Of a stretch of DNA of 12,303 nt, positions 5,837 to 12,303 are shown one piece after another. The translations under genes were made by a program, and so were the position numbers. The stretch covers positions 1 to 12,303 of the forward strand of contig JAGNPP010000051.1 of NCBI GenBank assembly GCA_017989575.1, written 5' to 3'. The stretch's first letter is position 1. Every line of letters starts with the position of its first letter. The stretch comes from Chryseobacterium sp. (GTDB lineage: Bacteria > Bacteroidota > Bacteroidia > Flavobacteriales > Weeksellaceae). The notes below the pieces were generated by a model. The model searched no databases. It had not been told where the DNA came from and saw only the letters and a program-made list of their open reading frames with translations.

Positions 5837-6694
5837 ATGACTAGCATAAAAAAAACATTTATAATATTAATTTCATTTTTTTTTATTTCAGTTTATTCCC
5901 AAAATAAGAAAGATGAATTGCGTGGAGAATTTACTTATTTGTTAAAAGCTAAATTAAATAGGTTAAGTAAAGATGTTATAACTAATGAATTTTTCACATT
6001 GCAAATTACCGATGATAAAGCTTTCTTTGTTAGCGAGAATACGATTAAATTTGATTCTGTTTTTCAAAAGGAATTTCAAAATTTTGCTAATAATACATCT
6101 GCTAATAAAAACTCTAATAAGATAATTGATTTTAAAGGAAAATTTTTCCCAAAAACAAAATTTCCATTTATTATAATCCAATCTCCAGAAAATACTCAAT
6201 ATTTCGAAAATGTTGCAATGGTATTGCTTTCTTATAATGAACCTCTAGTTAAAGATTGGAAACTGATTAATCAATCCACAACAATAAATACATTTAACTG
6301 TAAAAAAGCTGAAATAAATTTCAAAGGGAGAAATTGGGTTGCGTGGTATTCCGAGGAAATCCCTTTTCCTTATGGTCCGTATAAATTTAGTGGTCTTCCT
6401 GGTTTAATCATTAAAATATCTGATGATAATGGAGATTACGAATTTGAATTAGTAAATTCTTTATCAAGTTCTCAAATGAATAACAGATATTTAAATATAA
6501 ATAAGAATAGATATACCAAAGCAACGGAAACGACCCAGAAAGAGCTAGAAAATGCGAGAAAAAATTTCAACGATAATTTAGTACAAAGATTTGAAAGTAT
6601 GGGAACAGTTTTTAAACCAGAACAAAGAGAAAATTTGATAAAAGAACAGACTAACCAAAAAATTAATGAAAATCCCATAGAGTTAGAGAATTAA
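5837..6694 (+). CDS. GLPGLI family protein
   Basis: A 285-residue exported protein of the GLPGLI family (TIGR01200), known from Bacteroidetes and of unknown function. The family motif is present and exact: GPYKFSGLPGLI at residues 180-191, preceded by WVAWYSEEIPFPY (167-179), and a conserved FNCKKA segment (153-158). The N-terminus is a signal peptide (KKTFIILISFFFISVYS, 5-21). Usually such proteins are secreted or surface-exposed and occur near TonB-dependent receptors or peptidases, neither of which is present here. The C-terminal 65 residues are polar and helical (about 225-285). The gene is clearly AT-richer than the neighbouring housekeeping genes, suggesting an accessory origin. It converges on the cbb3 operon. 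Confidence 0.93.
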   Translation: MTSIKKTFIILISFFFISVYSQNKKDELRGEFTYLLKAKLNRLSKDVITNEFFTLQITDDKAFFVSENTIKFDSVFQKEFQNFANNTSANKNSNKIIDFKGKFFPKTKFPFIIIQSPENTQYFENVAMVLLSYNEPLVKDWKLINQSTTINTFNCKKAEINFKGRNWVAWYSEEIPFPYGPYKFSGLPGLIIKISDDNGDYEFELVNSLSSSQMNNRYLNINKNRYTKATETTQKELENARKNFNDNLVQRFESMGTVFKPEQRENLIKEQTNQKINENPIELEN

Positions 6695-6755
6695 AATAAA
6701 TTTATGGGAACAATTCTAAAGATTAAAAATGAATATTTACTGGGAATTAGGATTA

Positions 6756-7493
6756 TTAATGACAATTCGTATGATCCGTATGGAAACCGTCTGTAGAATG
6801 TTCCACGTGCAAAGCTTCGGAACGTGGCGAAACGTAAGGAATTCCGAGTTCTAAACCTCTTAGAATAAATAATCCGCCCAATAGAATCATCATCACTGGA
6901 ATGACTTTCAGAATCTTAACTCGAAAAGCTGTTGTGATGAAATTCCCCAAGAAAACTACGGCAAACATAAACGGAAAAGTTCCCAATCCGAACAACAGCA
7001 TAAAGAGTGAACTTTGCCAAATTCCGCCTGCAGCCAAGGAAGCTGTCAAAGCCATATAAACCATGCCGCAGGGTAAGAATCCATTTAGGATTCCGGTAGC
7101 AAAACGGGATTTGTAATCCGGACGCTGGAGGATCTTTCCAAGTTGCATTTTCACACGCAACAATGCTTTTGAAACCATTGGGATTTTGGAAGCAAAATCT
7201 TTCCCACCAAAGGAGAAAACTGCCATTATAATTAATAAAATCCCGACAGAAACCGTCAAATATTTTTGAAAACCTGCGAACTCAAAACTTTGTCCGATGA
7301 TGCCTAAAATTCCACCAAGAATAGAGTAGGTGAAGATTCGACCAAATTGATAAGTGATATTTTGAAGGTAGAAATTGGCTTTCTGATTTTTCGTCAATCC
7401 CATCGATAAAGCAATCGGTCCGCACATCCCAATGCAATGGAATCCAGATGCGAATCCCAAACCAATGGCTGATATGATGAGTGCTATTTCCAT
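6756..7493 (-). CDS. TauE/SafE-like (UreH-domain) membrane protein of the cbb3 cluster
   Basis: A 245-residue polytopic membrane protein with about six hydrophobic segments. Two motifs stand out: HCIGMCGP (19-26) near the first membrane segment and NGFLPCGMVY (137-146) at the start of the second half, a pattern shared by the 'sulfite exporter TauE/SafE' or UreH-like proteins that are related to CcdA/DsbD-type transporters. Family members beside cco genes are thought to help copper or redox supply for oxidase maturation; the paired Cys residues (20, 24, 142) would suit that. The last 17 residues contain five His and one Cys (229-245), a likely metal-binding tail. The start codon lies inside the end of ccoH (10-base overlap, 7484-7493), so the two are translationally coupled. 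Confidence 0.88.
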   Translation of the reverse strand: MEIALIISAIGLGFASGFHCIGMCGPIALSMGLTKNQKANFYLQNITYQFGRIFTYSILGGILGIIGQSFEFAGFQKYLTVSVGILLIIMAVFSFGGKDFASKIPMVSKALLRVKMQLGKILQRPDYKSRFATGILNGFLPCGMVYMALTASLAAGGIWQSSLFMLLFGLGTFPFMFAVVFLGNFITTAFRVKILKVIPVMMILLGGLFILRGLELGIPYVSPRSEALHVEHSTDGFHTDHTNCH

Positions 7494-7933
7494 AGGATGT
7501 CATAATCCACCTGATACGGTTTCTTATTTTCTGTCCATTTTAGTTTTAAAGTATAGGAACCGGGGGAAACAACTTTTTTTGGAATTACAAACTTATGATT
7601 CTCCAGATTCAATTCTTTTTTGATGTCAAGGTTAGAATCTTCTGTTCGGAACAAAATGAATTCTACCTTGTTGTCATCCGCTTTTATAGATTCTGGGAAA
7701 GTGATTTCCATACCGTTTGCAGTGGCTTTGTAGGCTGGGATTTCTTTCAGTTGAGCTGCATTTTCTTTGGCATCTATGACGTCCTGATATTTCAGCTCCT
7801 CTTCATAATAATTATCGGAAATCATATCTGCATTTTGTTTCCCAATAGGAAAGACCAAAATTAGAAATAAGATGAAAAGGATAAAGCATCCCAATGCAAT
7901 CATTAATCCGTGTCCCCAATTTAGTTTCTTCAT
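7484..7933 (-). CDS. ccoH: FixH/CcoH family cbb3 oxidase assembly protein
   Basis: A 149-residue single-pass membrane protein needed for assembly or stability of cbb3 oxidase. After a short basic N-terminus (MKKLNWGHG) there is one membrane segment (about 10-30), then the FixH-typical NYYEEELKYQDVIDA block (41-55), then a beta-rich periplasmic domain ending in YTLKLKWTENKKPYQVDYDI (127-146). Length fits the family. It begins nine bases after the ccoG stop and its own stop overlaps the start of the TauE/SafE-like gene by ten bases. All three are therefore probably one translational unit. Confidence 0.92.
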   Translation of the reverse strand: MKKLNWGHGLMIALGCFILFILFLILVFPIGKQNADMISDNYYEEELKYQDVIDAKENAAQLKEIPAYKATANGMEITFPESIKADDNKVEFILFRTEDSNLDIKKELNLENHKFVIPKKVVSPGSYTLKLKWTENKKPYQVDYDILWK

Positions 7934-7942
7934 CTCTTTTTA

Positions 7943-9394
7943 TTAAAATTGAAATTTGAATGGTCCTTCAAAATAAGTTTCGTATTCATCCAGAAGTTCA
8001 CCATTCATATCATAAACGCCAAACTTCAGGTTTTGTTTTGAAAGCTTAATCTGGCTTTCCGGGAAACTCACATTGATGGTTCCTTTTATCATCGCATCTC
8101 TTTTCAGAACAATTTTGTTGGAAGTACTGGAAGAAATTTCCCCATTTTTCGGTTCTATTATTTTAATAATTACCGTTCTGTTGTCATTTGATTTATTGAG
8201 GAAGGTATAGCTGTAAGTATTGGTGATTTTTCCATCTCTTACAAAGAATGTGGATCCCGGAGGTTTTAGGAATTTAGCTTCCATATCGCCTCGGTTGTAA
8301 AGCAATCCACCTAAGAAAGCAATCAATGCTAGCAAGATGACAGAGTAGAGCTTCATCTTACCAGAGAATTTGAAATTCTCTTGTTCTTCGATTTCTTTTT
8401 CGGACGCATAGCGGATTAATCCTGGTGGAAGTCCAACTTTTACCATTACCTCGTCGCACGCATCGATACACGCTGTGCAATTCACACATTCCATTTGAAG
8501 TCCATCTCGGATGTCGATTCCTGTAGGACAAACGACAACGCATTGCTTACAGTCGATACAATCTCCTTTTCCTTCAGCTCTTCTGTCTTCGCCTTTTTTC
8601 CATTTCGAACGATTTTCGCCTCTTTTGTAATCGTAAAAAACGTTGATGGTTTCTTTGTCTATCAGCACGCCTTGAAGTCTTCCGTAAGGACAAACCATTG
8701 TACAAACTTGCTCTCTGAACCAAGCGAATACAAAATAAAATGCCGCTGTGAAAAGTATCATCACGAGGAAATTGGTCGGTTTCGCAAAAGGACCTTCTTT
8801 CATAATGCTGAAAACTTCCTCATAACCCACAATGTACATAAACATAATGTGCGTAATGATGACAGAAATCAAAATGAAAATGCTCCATTTCAGAGATCGT
8901 TTCCAGATTTTTTCCGTATCCCAGGCTTGATTATCCAGCCTCATCTGTTTGTTTCTGTCACCTTCTATGGCATATTCTATTTTACGGAATATCATTTCTA
9001 GGAAAATCGTTTGAGGACAAATCCATCCACAAAAAATTCTTCCAAAAACAACGGTGAAAATAATAATGAATATTAAAGTAACAATAGCGCCCAATGCCAG
9101 AATAATGAAATCCTGAGGATAAAAAGGCTGTCCAAAAATAAAGAATTGACGCTCTATAATGTTGAATAAAAGGAGCGGATTTCCGTGAAACTTGAGAAAC
9201 GGAATGATGAAATAAATTGCTAATAAAAGGACGCTTACCAAGACTCTGTAATTGGTGTACTTTCCTTTTGGTTTTCTTGGAAATACCCATTTTCTCTTCC
9301 CGGTATTATCCATTGTTCCCACAGAGTCTCTGAATGTTTCAGCTTCTACCACCCAGCTTTCTGCTTCGTTGTATTTTTTTTCTGTAGTACTCAT
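7943..9394 (-). CDS. ccoG: Cytochrome c oxidase accessory protein CcoG (FixG/RdxA)
   Basis: A 483-residue membrane iron-sulfur protein; CcoG reduces Cu(II) to Cu(I) for delivery to cbb3 oxidase. In order: about five membrane segments (roughly 50-67, 95-117, 169-189, 208-225, 348-365); two CxxxCP motifs (CGWICP 122-127 and CTMVCP 231-236) in membrane-associated regions; two ferredoxin-type 4Fe-4S clusters with C279/C282/C285/C289 and C303/C306/C309/C313; and a C-terminal Ig-like FixG domain (about 375-483). The ATG at 9394 (MSTTEKK) fits the family's usual N-terminus. An in-frame ATG at 9460 would add 22 unusual residues and span a hairpin loop, so it is not preferred. The gap of 116 bases after ccoP holds an inverted repeat. 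Confidence 0.96.
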   Translation of the reverse strand: MSTTEKKYNEAESWVVEAETFRDSVGTMDNTGKRKWVFPRKPKGKYTNYRVLVSVLLLAIYFIIPFLKFHGNPLLLFNIIERQFFIFGQPFYPQDFIILALGAIVTLIFIIIFTVVFGRIFCGWICPQTIFLEMIFRKIEYAIEGDRNKQMRLDNQAWDTEKIWKRSLKWSIFILISVIITHIMFMYIVGYEEVFSIMKEGPFAKPTNFLVMILFTAAFYFVFAWFREQVCTMVCPYGRLQGVLIDKETINVFYDYKRGENRSKWKKGEDRRAEGKGDCIDCKQCVVVCPTGIDIRDGLQMECVNCTACIDACDEVMVKVGLPPGLIRYASEKEIEEQENFKFSGKMKLYSVILLALIAFLGGLLYNRGDMEAKFLKPPGSTFFVRDGKITNTYSYTFLNKSNDNRTVIIKIIEPKNGEISSSTSNKIVLKRDAMIKGTINVSFPESQIKLSKQNLKFGVYDMNGELLDEYETYFEGPFKFQF

Positions 9395-9411
9395 AATAAT
9401 GTTTGGATAAA

Positions 9412-9502
9412 AAAAGAGATTGTCCTGAAAATGAACAACATTTATATTATTCAATTTCAAATACCATTCCTATTAGAACGATATCTTGTGACAATCTCTT
9501 TT
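9412..9502 (-). repeat. 13-bp inverted repeat between ccoP and ccoG (possible attenuator or processing hairpin)
   Basis: AAAAGAGATTGTC (9412-9424) is the exact reverse complement of 9490-9502, separated by 65 bases. In the transcript (minus strand) the second arm is followed by more U residues, giving a U7 run that ends about 14 bases before the ccoG start codon at 9394. The perfect 13-bp match and the U run resemble a terminator or processing site, though the large loop is unusual. It would allow different amounts of oxidase subunits and assembly factors. Confidence 0.6.
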
Positions 9503-9510
9503 ATATGATT

Positions 9511-10398
9511 TTATTCAGCAGCTTTCTCCCAGTTCGGTTGTGTCCCCTGAGGAGCAGCACCACCTTGAGCCTGAGTGATAGGCGCTTGTTCTTGGTTGAT
9601 ATGATAGACATAAGCCGCAACTTTTTCTATATCATTACCAGTAAGAACTCCGTTTTTACCCCAAGCCTGCATTGTTGGATTGTTTGTACTTCCGTTTTCT
9701 ACCATATAGAAAATTGTTTTGAACAAAGTTTTCTCTGGCTGGTTGATCCAGAAATTGTCCGTTAAATTAGGACCAATCCCTCCTTTTCCTTTGTCTGCAT
9801 GACATGTAACGCAGTTAGTTTCGAAAATTACTCTACCTTCTTCTACTAAGTCTTCTTTGTATTTTGCTGTTTCTATTGTAGCTTGAGGCACAGTTTTCAT
9901 GTATTCTTCTACAGAAGCAATTTGTTCTTTGTATTCCTGATCATATTCTTTGATAGGATTTGCAAAATCTGTCAAGAAATAAGACGAGATATAAAGTACG
10001 CAATATGCAACACCGAAGTAGAACAATCCCAACCACCATTTTGGAAGCTGATTGTCTAGCTCCATAATTCCATCGAATCCGTGATCGATAAGGATGTCTT
10101 TTTCTTCTTTTTCAGATTGGCTTTTGAAAGCACCATTCCAAAGATATTGGAAGTAAGGGACTTTTTTCTCAGCCAGATATGTTGCTTTTTCTGTGTCTGT
10201 CAGTTTTTTGAATTTCTCATTTTCTATCAAATCTCCAATAGCAGTCTGGATGAATACCACAATGATACTAATCAACGCTGTTCCAATGAAGAATTTGGAA
10301 GTCAGGAAATCCGACGTTTGAGAAAACATGTAGAACACTACAAGTAATAATCCTAAAACGATTAAAATATTAATATAAGCAGGGGTTCTTCTTTTCAT
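9511..10398 (-). CDS. ccoP: cbb3 oxidase subunit CcoP, mono-heme form
   Basis: A 295-residue membrane-anchored cytochrome c subunit that passes electrons to CcoO/CcoN. Two membrane segments lie near the N-terminus (about 8-25 and 35-55). Then comes the CcoP N-terminal signature, HGFDGIMELDNQLPKWW (106-122), with a third membrane segment (about 123-142). One cytochrome c domain follows with CVTCH (196-200), GIGPNLTD (207-214) and a likely distal heme ligand at M243. Proteobacterial CcoP has one membrane segment and two hemes; here only one CxxCH is found and two extra membrane segments are present. The tail (271-295) is Ala/Gln/Gly rich. It starts 17 bases after ccoQ. Confidence 0.95.
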   Translation of the reverse strand: MKRRTPAYINILIVLGLLLVVFYMFSQTSDFLTSKFFIGTALISIIVVFIQTAIGDLIENEKFKKLTDTEKATYLAEKKVPYFQYLWNGAFKSQSEKEEKDILIDHGFDGIMELDNQLPKWWLGLFYFGVAYCVLYISSYFLTDFANPIKEYDQEYKEQIASVEEYMKTVPQATIETAKYKEDLVEEGRVIFETNCVTCHADKGKGGIGPNLTDNFWINQPEKTLFKTIFYMVENGSTNNPTMQAWGKNGVLTGNDIEKVAAYVYHINQEQAPITQAQGGAAPQGTQPNWEKAAE

Positions 10399-10415
10399 GA
10401 TTAATTATTTTTTAA

Positions 10416-10610
10416 TTACAAAGTCCATTTTTCGTCTTCATCTTTTTCCAAAGGTGCATTCTCTTCTTCGTTGTAATATTTTTTTGGTCTGTTTAGGACA
10501 ACGTATATTACTGTAAGAAAGAATAAAATGAAGATAATCATCGCAATGGTTTGAAGCAAACCTGCATTTTCCACATTGGAGACGATATCTTTGAAACTTT
10601 GCGGAATCAT
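10416..10610 (-). CDS. ccoQ: Small cbb3 oxidase subunit CcoQ/FixQ-like
   Basis: A 64-residue single-pass membrane protein between ccoNO and ccoP. The membrane segment is about residues 18-39 (LLQTIAMIIFILFFLTVIYV), followed by RPKKYYNEEEN and an acidic cytoplasmic tail ending in KWTL. Size, topology, and position between ccoO and ccoP agree with CcoQ, which stabilises the oxidase complex. Sequence similarity within this family is low, so the call rests largely on context. The gaps are 11 bases to ccoNO and 17 to ccoP, consistent with one operon. Confidence 0.88.
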   Translation of the reverse strand: MIPQSFKDIVSNVENAGLLQTIAMIIFILFFLTVIYVVLNRPKKYYNEEENAPLEKDEDEKWTL

Positions 10611-10621
10611 TTTATTTAAAT

Positions 10622-12303
10622 TTAATTACTAGCTGTTTTTACTTCTGTTGTTTTAATATCTGTCCCTAGTCTTTGTAAGTAGGCTATCAACGCTGTGATT
10701 TCTCTCTTTTCAAGTGGCACAAATTCTTCACCAGATTTTGCCTTATTTGCTTTAGATTCTTCGAAAGATTTTTTGACATCATCTGCTTCTGCAAAAACAT
10801 TTTTTACAATGGCACTAGCTTGATTGTTCATCCAAGAATCCATAGAATCAATCTGAGATTTCGTGTATGGAACGTCAAAAGTATTTTTCATAAGTTCCAG
10901 TTTTGCTTGAGTTTTGCTTCTGTCCAGCGTGTTTTCTATCAACCAAGGATATCTTGGCATGATGGAGCCTGCAGATGTCGATCTCGGGTTATACATATGT
11001 TTGAAGTGCCAAGAGTCTGGTCTAGCGCCTCCTTCTCTATGTAAATCTGGTCCCGTTCTTTTAGATCCCCAAAGGAATGGCCTGTCATAGATGAATTCAC
11101 CAGCTTTGGAATATTGTCCATTTTTCCCGTTGAACCTTACAACTTCATCACGGAAAGGACGAACCATCTGCGAGTGACAAGCATTACAACCTTCTCTGAT
11201 GTAAATGTCTCTACCTTCCAATTCTAGTGGAGAATATGGTTTCACTGCAGAGATTGTAGGAACGTTTTCTTTTACAAAGATGGTAGGAAGGATTTCTAAA
11301 GATCCACCAATTGCAAGTGCAACGAATGATAGAATTCCTAAATATAATGGCGTTCTTTCTAACCACAAGTGGAAAGTTTCACCTTCTTTTCTACCTTTAT
11401 TAATTTTGGCTAATGCTGGTACTTCTGCTGGTACTTCTTTTTGGAAAGATCCTTTTCTAGCTGTTGCAACCAAGTTCACAACCATCAAAATAGCACCTGA
11501 GAAATATAATAATCCACCTACAAATCTAAGTTTATAGTGAGGAAGAATAGCTGTTACAGTATCCAACCAGTTTTTGTAAACCAAAGTCCCATCTGGGTTG
11601 AATTCTTTCCACATCAAACCTTGTGTAAATCCTGCGATGTACAAAGGAACTGCGTAAAAGATAATCCCGAATGTTCCTAACCAGAAATGCCAGTTAGCTA
11701 ATTTTACAGACCATAATTTGGTTCTCCATAAAACTGGAACTAAGAAATAAATAACTCCAAAAGCCATAAATCCGTTCCACCCAAGTGCACCTAAGTGAAC
11801 GTGACCGATTACCCAATCCGTAAAGTGACCTACTTTGTTTACAGTTTTAGTAGCCAAAAGTGGTCCTTCAAAAGTTGCCATACCGTAACAAGTTACAGCT
11901 ACAACAAAGAATTTTAGAACTGGATTTTCTCTTACTTTATCCCAAGCTCCTCTCAAAGTCAATAGACCGTTCAGCATTCCTCCCCAAGATGGAGCGATTA
12001 GCATAATAGAGAAACCTGTTCCTACAGCCTGTGCCCAAGCCGGAAGTGCAGTGTATTGCAAGTGGTGTGGCCCTGCCCAGATATAAACAAAAATCAAAGA
12101 CCAGAAGTGAATAATGGACAGTTTGTAGGAAAAAACCGGTCTGTCTGCAGCTTTCGGAACGAAATAATACATCAAACCTAAAACTGGAGTTGTTAAGAAG
12201 AAAGCTACCGCATTATGCCCATACCACCATTGTACCAAAGCATCTTTTACTCCGGAGTATGCAGAATAAGATTTCCAGCCAGTGAAAGATAATGGAACTT
12301 CTA
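10622..12303 (-). CDS. ccoNO: Fused cbb3 oxidase subunits I and II, CcoNO (5' end outside window)
   Basis: The catalytic oxygen-reducing subunit of the high-affinity cbb3 oxidase fused to its mono-heme cytochrome c subunit. The frame is open to the right edge with 559 residues visible; the TTG at 12238 is an internal Leu codon, not a start. The CcoN part shows YGHNAV (Cu-B His), YIWAGPHHL (the tyrosine with two Cu-B His, spaced as in other cbb3 oxidases), and GHVHLGALGWN (the two axial heme His). A charged linker with a duplicated PAEV leads to the CcoO part: one membrane segment, then CNACH heme c (about 350 residues after that TTG), FLWGSKRTGPDLHREGG, and IMPRYPWL with a likely Met ligand. 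All key residues seen are intact. About 200 N-terminal residues lie outside the window. Confidence 0.97.
   Translation of the reverse strand, partial: EVPLSFTGWKSYSAYSGVKDALVQWWYGHNAVAFFLTTPVLGLMYYFVPKAADRPVFSYKLSIIHFWSLIFVYIWAGPHHLQYTALPAWAQAVGTGFSIMLIAPSWGGMLNGLLTLRGAWDKVRENPVLKFFVVAVTCYGMATFEGPLLATKTVNKVGHFTDWVIGHVHLGALGWNGFMAFGVIYFLVPVLWRTKLWSVKLANWHFWLGTFGIIFYAVPLYIAGFTQGLMWKEFNPDGTLVYKNWLDTVTAILPHYKLRFVGGLLYFSGAILMVVNLVATARKGSFQKEVPAEVPALAKINKGRKEGETFHLWLERTPLYLGILSFVALAIGGSLEILPTIFVKENVPTISAVKPYSPLELEGRDIYIREGCNACHSQMVRPFRDEVVRFNGKNGQYSKAGEFIYDRPFLWGSKRTGPDLHREGGARPDSWHFKHMYNPRSTSAGSIMPRYPWLIENTLDRSKTQAKLELMKNTFDVPYTKSQIDSMDSWMNNQASAIVKNVFAEADDVKKSFEESKANKAKSGEEFVPLEKREITALIAYLQRLGTDIKTTEVKTASN
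11415..11438 (-). repeat. Tandem 12-base duplication in the CcoN-CcoO linker
   Basis: The 12-base unit GCTGGTACTTCT occurs twice in a row (11415-11426 and 11427-11438). In the minus-strand frame it encodes a repeated PAEV unit (EVPAEVPA) in the charged linker between the CcoN and CcoO parts. It keeps the frame and is probably a harmless slippage duplication. Confidence 0.75.

Noticed and set aside
6674..6709. CCCATA/TATGGG inverted repeat at the end of the GLPGLI gene as a terminator
   Set aside because: Only 6-7 pairs with a loop above 20 bases and no T run; the convergent region 6695-6755 shows no convincing terminator for either strand.
8495..9001. 168-codon open frame opposite ccoG
   Set aside because: It lies wholly antisense to a confidently identified gene, has no domain features, and its composition mirrors the ccoG codons.
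9395..9460. Upstream ATG extending CcoG by 22 residues
   Set aside because: The extension does not resemble CcoG N-termini and overlaps the inverted-repeat region; the ATG at 9394 gives the family's usual start.
9403..9765. 120-codon plus-strand open frame across the ccoP-ccoG gap
   Set aside because: It is mostly antisense to ccoP, with no recognisable domain or start context.
12236..12238. TTG codon as the start of CcoN
   Set aside because: The frame continues upstream to the window edge (21 more codons, including YSGVKDA, which matches CcoN family sequence), so the TTG is an internal Leu codon.
1..12303. CRISPR arrays, tRNA or rRNA genes, insertion sequences, phage genes
   Set aside because: No regularly spaced repeats, no cloverleaf or rRNA-like sequence, and no transposase, integrase or phage-like proteins were seen on either strand.

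Overview
The window looks like a chromosomal segment of a Flavobacteriia member (Bacteroidota), most likely close to Chryseobacterium and relatives. Reasons: AT-rich DNA, little Shine-Dalgarno signal before starts, a textbook Bacteroidetes promoter (TTTG-N19-TAnnTTTG at 492-522, minus strand), a GLPGLI-family protein, a DUF6702-like protein, and a cbb3 oxidase operon with fused CcoN-CcoO. No RNA genes, CRISPR arrays or insertion sequences were seen. The genus is inference.

Left part (1-2260, minus strand): the first 156 codons of a membrane-anchored TPR protein with its own promoter; then apt (adenine salvage) preceded, nine bases upstream, by a large two-domain lipoprotein gene of unknown role.

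Middle part (2409-4872, plus strand): a stand-alone RapZ C-terminal-domain protein, a MurU-like sugar-1-phosphate nucleotidyltransferase, a LOG-family nucleotide hydrolase overlapping it by four bases, and a secreted DUF6702-like protein, closed by an intrinsic terminator at 4898-4925. The RapZ-like/MurU-like pair suggests amino-sugar sensing linked to cell-wall sugar recycling. The kinase that would feed MurU is not in the window.

Accessory-looking part (4931-6694): an XRE-type regulator diverging from a gene for a tiny secreted two-cysteine protein, followed by a GLPGLI-family protein. This block is visibly AT-richer than its flanks and has palindromic intergenic sequences that could be operators.

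Right part (6756-12303, all minus strand): the high-affinity cbb3 oxidase operon in the order ccoNO (fused, 5' end outside the window) - ccoQ - ccoP - ccoG - ccoH - TauE/SafE-like. CcoNO, CcoQ and CcoP form the oxidase. CcoG (cupric reductase), CcoH (assembly factor) and the TauE/SafE-like membrane protein with a His-rich tail probably serve its assembly and copper supply. A perfect 13-bp inverted repeat separates the structural genes from the assembly genes.

Most of the window is ordinary. The items most worth a second look are the stand-alone RapZ-C/MurU/LOG cluster with its internal hairpin, the XRE/secreted-peptide pair, and the inverted repeat between ccoP and ccoG.
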